Assembly (NCBI GenBank): GCA_026986135.1
Contig: JALSPD010000026.1
Location: 1 to 18,200, forward strand
Source of the DNA: DHVE2 group archaeon
GTDB taxonomy: Archaea; Thermoplasmatota; Thermoplasmata; Thermoplasmatales; Aciduliprofundaceae
Reading direction: 5' to 3'
Length of the DNA stretch: 18,200 bases
Shown here: positions 14,467-18,200 of the stretch, in pieces
How positions within the stretch are numbered: position 1 is the first letter of the stretch
Layout of the letters: each line of letters opens with the position of its first letter
Translations under genes and position numbers: made by a program
The notes under the pieces: generated by a model
Database searches by the model: none
Told to the model about the DNA's origin: nothing
The model's input: the letters and a program-made list of their open reading frames with translations, nothing else

Positions 14467-16888
14467 GACCCAAGAACCATTCCTTCCATCTTTCAAATAC
14501 CCTGTCATGATCTACCACACCCTCCTCCTCTACCTCTCTTGCTATGAGCTCCCACATTTTATTGTTACCCGTGCTCACCCAGTAATGACTAAGATAAGAA
14601 AGGTTCCCCGTTTCAACAGCCCTTCTTACAAGGGCAGCCTTGATTTTGGCCCTTAACCTTATATTGTCCACGGCATCTTCATAGTCCATACCCCATGCCT
14701 TTGCTATGCTTTCAATCAGATGGCTTCCCTCATACAGCACATCGGTTTCTCGGAGCATTCCCTCCTTCATGTCAAATACCATCAGATCCTGGAATTCTCC
14801 GTCGCTTCCTTTAATGTATTCCGAAATCTTTACAACCTTTCTTATCTGCCTGTGAAGACCGCTGGGCCTGGTGAATCCAGCAACAACCACCACATCGGTG
14901 GCATTGAATGACATAGAAGGTATACCGATGTCGTAAACAACACGCTCATAAACCGCGCGGGGCGAGTTTGCATGGATGGTACCCAGCACGGAGCTTCCTG
15001 CAGTACCTGCGCGCATTGCCTCATAAAGAGTTTTTGCCTCTTTTCCTCTAACCTCTCCTATTACAATTGCGCTCTCTCCAAGTCTTAGAGCAAGGCGAAG
15101 TGCATCGTCCATACTCAGTTCAGAAGTCCCGCCAAATGTTGAACGCACCAGAAGTGGAAGGACCTTATAACCCAGGCTCTGTAGATATGTTGCAGGAAGT
15201 TCGGGGGTATCTTCTATGATAATAACCCTCTGGCTCTGCGGGAACTCAAAGGCAATGGAGCTGAGTAACGATGTTTTTCCTGCGCTTCTGCTTCCAGTTA
15301 CAAGCATGGTGGCATTACCATCTATAAGGAATGAGAGAAGTCCTGCGCCCATGGGGGTGATACTTTCGTAGTATATGTGCCTAAGAAGAGTCCAGGGGAC
15401 CCTCGCATGACGCCTGAAGGCAAATGAAATGCCTCTTGGACTGAGTGGAGGACCAACTGCAGTAACTCTTGTCTTGTACTGTCTCAGATCTATCTCCAGT
15501 AAAGGATGTGCCTCTGAGAACGGCCTTCCGCTCTCCATCCTGAACCTGGATATCATACTTCTTGCGTCCTTTTCACTTAACACGATATTCGTGACAAATT
15601 TCTCAGGTATCCCCTTTCCAAGGCCACCCTGAAGGATAACATAGATGTTGTTATCTGATACAGGAGCATCAAGATAGATATCCTGTATATATGGATCCTT
15701 GAAAAGGATCTCCATCACACCGTAACCTGCGGTGTACTTCATAAGATACTTTGCAAGCTCATTCACAGTGGCCATTTCCTCCTCTCTATCCTTCCCAAGT
15801 TTTATACCGTAAAGTTTTGCAAGTTTGAATATGAGTTTTGAACCCTCTTCCTCTATATACCTCATTGATGCTCCCGGTTTAAGTGCCTCCATCCCGCGAG
15901 GATACTCTGCCAATAGCTCTTTTCTTGCCATTTCTATAAGGCGCATATACTCCTCTTTGATATGGTACTCTGGAGGATCTACATAATAAAGTCCCTCTAT
16001 CTCTGTGGGAAGACGGTATAGCTTAACAGGGATATCCTCAACAACGTACTCCTTAACAAGAACGCTTCCCTTTGGCCTATCAAAAACGATCCATGAAGGG
16101 GAGAATCCCGGCCTGCTTCTTGATGCTTTATTGAAAATCTCATCAAGTTTCTCCTTTAATCTCTTGCCGCTTACCTGAAGACCAACATTTCTCACGGAAG
16201 CAAGTAGGGTTAAAGGAGTGCGTACTTTCTCCTCCAGACGAACATTCACTGGTATTCCAATATCTTCAAGCCATTCAACATACTTCTTAAATGCATAGTT
16301 GAGATCCTCTATGGTCGCAGCCCTGCATTTCTTACATCTTTCAGAATAAACTGGCTCTCTTCCGAACTGATCCACAACATAGTAGAAATATGTTGGGAAC
16401 TCCTCTATGTTGTTGGTGAACACATTACGCAATCTTATAAATACAGACTGTGGATTCAGGGGACATATTGGGCACCTGAGCTTTTTACGATCTTTTTCAG
16501 GTACATCCGAGAAGTATTCCAGAAGGGGATTTCTCATACTCAGATTTTCAAGTGTGCGGGCGTATTCCAGCATGCTTTTAATCACACGTATGCTATCTCC
16601 AAAATATTCACGAACATTGTATTTTTCAAGATCAATTAGATCCACATTGGGAACCTGAGAAAGGGTTCTGAGCACCCTTCCAAGGCATATTTTTGATGTT
16701 AGATTTCCAGCGGATTTGCATCTTTTGCATTCTTTAACAACAAGCTTTGTTATATCTCCCTCTGTAACAATCTCATACTCGCATGGCTTTAGAACCTTTT
16801 TTCCTATATCTTTGGGTTTTGCTTTCTTTTTTTTCTCTGGAACATCTTTATTTTCAACTTCTTTAGCACCCTTCTCTGAAGTTGCCAT
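14462..16888 (-). CDS. Type II/IV secretion-system ATPase (TadA/GspE/FlaI family) with Cys-rich N-terminus
   Basis: The 808-residue cytoplasmic ATPase should power assembly or export through the membrane protein encoded next. The catalytic half is complete: Walker A GSRSAGKT at 532-539, Asp box IIEDTPEL at 557-564, Walker B region IVIGEVRG at 608-615, and His box GTIHA at 636-640. The first 50 residues are Lys-rich and probably disordered. Cysteine pairs follow: C54/C57 with C68, C139/C142 and C185/C188. The last two pairs, 42 residues apart, could form a zinc ribbon. Archaeal FlaI/ArlI enzymes are near 550 residues; the extra 250 here are this N-terminal region. The start is ATG at 16888 with a good TATA box 27 bp upstream and no Shine-Dalgarno site, so the mRNA should be leaderless. 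No pilin or prepilin peptidase is encoded in the window. Confidence 0.92.
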   Translation of the reverse strand: MATSEKGAKEVENKDVPEKKKKAKPKDIGKKVLKPCEYEIVTEGDITKLVVKECKRCKSAGNLTSKICLGRVLRTLSQVPNVDLIDLEKYNVREYFGDSIRVIKSMLEYARTLENLSMRNPLLEYFSDVPEKDRKKLRCPICPLNPQSVFIRLRNVFTNNIEEFPTYFYYVVDQFGREPVYSERCKKCRAATIEDLNYAFKKYVEWLEDIGIPVNVRLEEKVRTPLTLLASVRNVGLQVSGKRLKEKLDEIFNKASRSRPGFSPSWIVFDRPKGSVLVKEYVVEDIPVKLYRLPTEIEGLYYVDPPEYHIKEEYMRLIEMARKELLAEYPRGMEALKPGASMRYIEEEGSKLIFKLAKLYGIKLGKDREEEMATVNELAKYLMKYTAGYGVMEILFKDPYIQDIYLDAPVSDNNIYVILQGGLGKGIPEKFVTNIVLSEKDARSMISRFRMESGRPFSEAHPLLEIDLRQYKTRVTAVGPPLSPRGISFAFRRHARVPWTLLRHIYYESITPMGAGLLSFLIDGNATMLVTGSRSAGKTSLLSSIAFEFPQSQRVIIIEDTPELPATYLQSLGYKVLPLLVRSTFGGTSELSMDDALRLALRLGESAIVIGEVRGKEAKTLYEAMRAGTAGSSVLGTIHANSPRAVYERVVYDIGIPSMSFNATDVVVVAGFTRPSGLHRQIRKVVKISEYIKGSDGEFQDLMVFDMKEGMLRETDVLYEGSHLIESIAKAWGMDYEDAVDNIRLRAKIKAALVRRAVETGNLSYLSHYWVSTGNNKMWELIAREVEEEGVVDHDRVFERWKEWFLGR

Positions 16889-16911
16889 GTTGTTATGAAT
16901 GGGGCATGAGG

Positions 16912-16919
16912 TATATAAA
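16912..16919 (-). promoter_or_regulatory. TATA box of the secretion ATPase operon
   Basis: TTTATATA on the minus strand is centred about 27 bp before the ATG at 16888 and is one of the best TATA matches in the window. It predicts a leaderless transcript. Confidence 0.65.
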
Positions 16920-16937
16920 CATAACGCTAATTATTCG

Positions 16938-17007
16938 TAAGATGCAATATTTTTCGGTGTTATTTTTCCGTTGAAGTTGTAAGGTAACACATAGGGATGC
17001 AATCTTA
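16938..17007. repeat. Repeated GATGCAAT elements between divergent promoters
   Basis: GATGCAAT occurs at 16941-16948 and 16996-17003, 55 bp apart. TAAGAT at 16938-16943 and ATCTTA at 17002-17007 add an inverted component. The pair lies between the TATA boxes of the secretion ATPase operon and the DUF211 gene. Apart from this I see nothing in the 168-bp spacer beyond the two promoters. Confidence 0.3.
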
Positions 17008-17025
17008 CATCTCCTCAAACAAAAG

Positions 17026-17033
17026 ATATATAT
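17026..17033 (+). promoter_or_regulatory. TATA box of the DUF211 gene
   Basis: ATATATAT within GATATATATC is centred about 27 bp before the ATG at 17057. This selects that ATG over three earlier in-frame ATGs at 16997, 17036 and 17045. Confidence 0.65.
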
Positions 17034-17056
17034 CTATGTTGGCAATGGGGTTTCAG

Positions 17057-17359
17057 ATGAAACGGGATGTGTATGGAATAAGGAGGTTGGTGCTTGACGT
17101 CCTTAAACCGCACAAGCCGAGCATAGTGGATGTGGCACTCAAGCTGAGCAGGGTGGAGGGTGTCAGCGGTGTTAACTGCATCCTGAGTGAGGTGGATCAG
17201 GAAACTGAAAATATAAAGGTAATTGTAGAAGGCATAAACATAAACTTTCAGGAACTTTCAGATGCTATTGAAGAACTGGGTGCGGTAATCCACTCCGTGG
17301 ACGGTGTGGTGGCAGGCAAAAAGCTTGTTGAGGATGTTGAGACTCCACAGGATAAATAA
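17057..17359 (+). CDS. DUF211 family protein
   Basis: This 100-residue soluble protein belongs to the archaeal DUF211 family, small proteins of about 95-100 residues with no settled function. Family landmarks are IRRLVLDVLKPH at 8-19, EVDQETENIKV at 45-55 and IHSVDGVVAGKK at 78-89. The reading frame can be extended 20 codons upstream. The family begins just before the IRRLVLDV motif, and the TATA box fits a leaderless mRNA starting at 17057. The longer forms would place the TATA box inside the coding region. The gene is divergent from the secretion ATPase operon and converges with SRP19, with 6 bp between the stop codons. No functional link to either neighbour can be claimed. Confidence 0.88.
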   Translation: MKRDVYGIRRLVLDVLKPHKPSIVDVALKLSRVEGVSGVNCILSEVDQETENIKVIVEGININFQELSDAIEELGAVIHSVDGVVAGKKLVEDVETPQDK

Positions 17360-17365
17360 TCTATT

Positions 17366-17629
17366 TTATATATTTCGCACCTTCCTTGCGATCTTAATGA
17401 TAAGTTCTCCTTTCTTCTCCTCTGTATTTACCACAACTCTTCCTTTCTCCTTCCACCAGAACCGTGGGTATCTTTTGTCTTCCTCAACCACAAATTCATA
17501 GCCAAGATCCCTAAGGGCACGTACAATGGTATCCAGCTTTGCGTCAAATGCAAGGTTTTTGGGAACCCGTCTCCCTTCACGACGAGAATAATGAATATTA
17601 AAATAGGCTGGATAGATTATCACGCTCAT
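17366..17629 (-). CDS. srp19: Signal recognition particle 19 kDa protein
   Basis: SRP19 binds the tips of helices 6 and 8 of SRP RNA and readies the particle for SRP54, which targets nascent membrane and secreted proteins. At 87 residues it has the short archaeal length. The N-terminal IIYPAYFN at 4-11 and REGRRVPKNLA at 17-27 are the RNA-contacting family landmarks. A basic and aromatic stretch, YPRFWWKEKGR at 54-64, is followed by the final strands. The ATG overlaps the rpS8e stop in ATGA, and a GGAGTG site lies about 8 nt upstream. It is therefore cotranslated with S8e. Confidence 0.92.
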   Translation of the reverse strand: MSVIIYPAYFNIHYSRREGRRVPKNLAFDAKLDTIVRALRDLGYEFVVEEDKRYPRFWWKEKGRVVVNTEEKKGELIIKIARKVRNI

Positions 17630-18006
17630 TGCAGGAGCACTCCATTTAGAACGCCATGCTGCCCGGGCCTGGAGGTTATGCGCACCTTACCAAGGGAGGT
17701 CTCCACGATTGCACCCTTCGTAATTATATTCCTCTGCGCAAAGTGTGGATTTGAGGGATTCTCAAGCACGGTGATTATTTTTGCCTTTTCTGTTTTACCG
17801 CTCTGGGGATTATAAACATTCACATATATATCGCGAAGCACCTTTACCTTGTAGTTGCCCCCTCTAACGCGAACTATCTTTATGCGTCTATCCCCGATAT
17901 GAGTGTGAACAGGCTCTCTTCCAAGCTCATAGCGCCTCTTTTTGCGAGACATCCTTATCCTACCGCCAGATATCTTCCTGAGTGCGCGACCCTGCCAAAT
18001 TGCCAT
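17626..18006 (-). CDS. rps8e: 30S ribosomal protein S8e
   Basis: This 126-residue archaeal/eukaryotic-type protein of the small ribosomal subunit is full length. The N-terminus is strongly basic (KISGGRIRMSRKKRRYELG, residues 11-29). It is followed by a beta barrel with NPSNPHFAQRNIITKGA at 83-99 and the C-terminal TSRPGQHGVLNGVL. The ATG at 18006 has a clear Shine-Dalgarno site, GGTGAT, five bases ahead. It is the only transcript-leading gene in the window with one, in a leader of roughly 13 nt. Its stop overlaps the SRP19 start, so ribosome synthesis and SRP synthesis are linked in one operon. Confidence 0.95.
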   Translation of the reverse strand: MAIWQGRALRKISGGRIRMSRKKRRYELGREPVHTHIGDRRIKIVRVRGGNYKVKVLRDIYVNVYNPQSGKTEKAKIITVLENPSNPHFAQRNIITKGAIVETSLGKVRITSRPGQHGVLNGVLLQ

Positions 18007-18011
18007 AATAT

Positions 18012-18049
18012 ATCACCTTTCACCGCATATATACGGCTAATATTTAAAA
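18012..18049 (-). promoter_or_regulatory. Promoter and Shine-Dalgarno site of the rpS8e-SRP19 operon
   Basis: TTTTAAATA at 18041-18049 predicts initiation near 18019. That leaves a short leader beginning just before GGTGAT (18012-18017), which sits 5 nt ahead of the ATG at 18006. The leader is just long enough to carry the ribosome binding site. Confidence 0.55.
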
Positions 18050-18056
18050 GTTCCCC

Positions 18057-18200
18057 TCATAGGAGTGCACTCAAAGAGTAAATGAAAAACGACATGAAGA
18101 GTTGATTTGAAAAGTTATCATTTGGTGGCATGTTGAAAAATTCAACCACAGTCCCAACAATGGCTCCTGTAATTGCAAGCTCTGGAGGGAGAAAGAAATA
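18057..18200 (-). CDS. C-terminal fragment of a membrane protein, possibly a dolichol-kinase-like lipid kinase (runs off the right edge)
   Basis: Read from the right edge, the minus strand is open for 47 codons to TGA at 18057-18059. The fragment is hydrophobic: GAIVGTVVEFF, then MPPNDNFSNQLF, then a last membrane segment. Glycine-rich helix, VE, then a P..DN turn and a final helix are features I associate with the C-terminus of SEC59/DGK1-type CTP-dependent polyprenol or diacylglycerol kinases. With only 47 residues this is tentative. The gene ends 51 bp before the rpS8e start codon and runs in the same direction, but rpS8e has its own TATA box between. Confidence 0.5.
   Translation of the reverse strand, partial: YFFLPPELAITGAIVGTVVEFFNMPPNDNFSNQLFMSFFIYSLSALL

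Noticed and set aside
16997..17056. Longer N-terminus of the DUF211 protein starting at 16997
   Set aside because: The extra 20 residues do not fit the family length, and the best TATA box would fall inside the coding region.
1..18200. CRISPR array, insertion sequence, integrase site or prophage
   Set aside because: No regularly spaced repeats, transposase or integrase motifs, or target-site duplications were seen; the region looks like ordinary compact core chromosome.

Overview
The window is archaeal chromosome. Evidence: ribosomal protein S8e and SRP19, a DUF211 protein, an archaeal-type secretion ATPase with its membrane partner, a type 1B PyrD/PyrK pair, a tRNA-Thr without encoded CCA and with U73, and TATA boxes centred about 25-28 bp before start codons. 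The DNA is AT-rich, genes are densely packed, and first genes of transcripts look leaderless. Together this suggests a euryarchaeote of the Thermoplasmata/Aciduliprofundum (DHVE2) kind; that placement is inference. I saw no insertion sequence, CRISPR array or prophage.

Layout. (1) 1-943: two plus-strand surface proteins, one cut by the left edge, both with a C-terminal membrane anchor; the second has a signal peptide and a Ca-binding DxDxDG loop. (2) 946-4643: a minus-strand operon pyrD-pyrK-ABC ATPase-ABC permease in which every junction overlaps by 4-8 bp, driven by a promoter whose TATA box sits between the arms of a perfect 9-bp inverted repeat. (3) 4794-6436: tRNA-Thr(GGT), followed only 3 nt later by a PhoU-like DUF47 gene, which converges with and overlaps a PiT-family transporter gene. 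(4) 6521-7325: a GC-rich segment with its own TATA box that folds like an archaeal box H/ACA guide RNA with a K-loop, then deoC. (5) 7306-12429: a 1,707-residue Lhr-type helicase with a long C-terminal region. (6) 12473-16888: a secretion ATPase with a Cys-rich N-terminus and a tandem TadC/FlaJ-like membrane protein. (7) 17057-18200: DUF211 (plus strand), then rpS8e-SRP19 and the end of a probable lipid/polyprenol kinase gene (minus strand).

How the genes work together. pyrD and pyrK form the NAD-linked dihydroorotate dehydrogenase of pyrimidine synthesis, and an ABC-2 type transporter is translationally coupled to them. DUF47 proteins usually partner PiT transporters; here the two are tail to tail. 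The ATPase/membrane pair is the motor and platform of a type IV pilus-like machine, but no pilin gene is present. Genes at the front of transcripts lack Shine-Dalgarno sites, except rpS8e; genes inside operons carry strong ones.

The most interesting observations are the candidate H/ACA RNA at 6548-6606, the tRNA-Thr/DUF47 dicistron in which tRNA 3' processing would itself create a near-leaderless mRNA, and the inverted repeat at the pyrD promoter.
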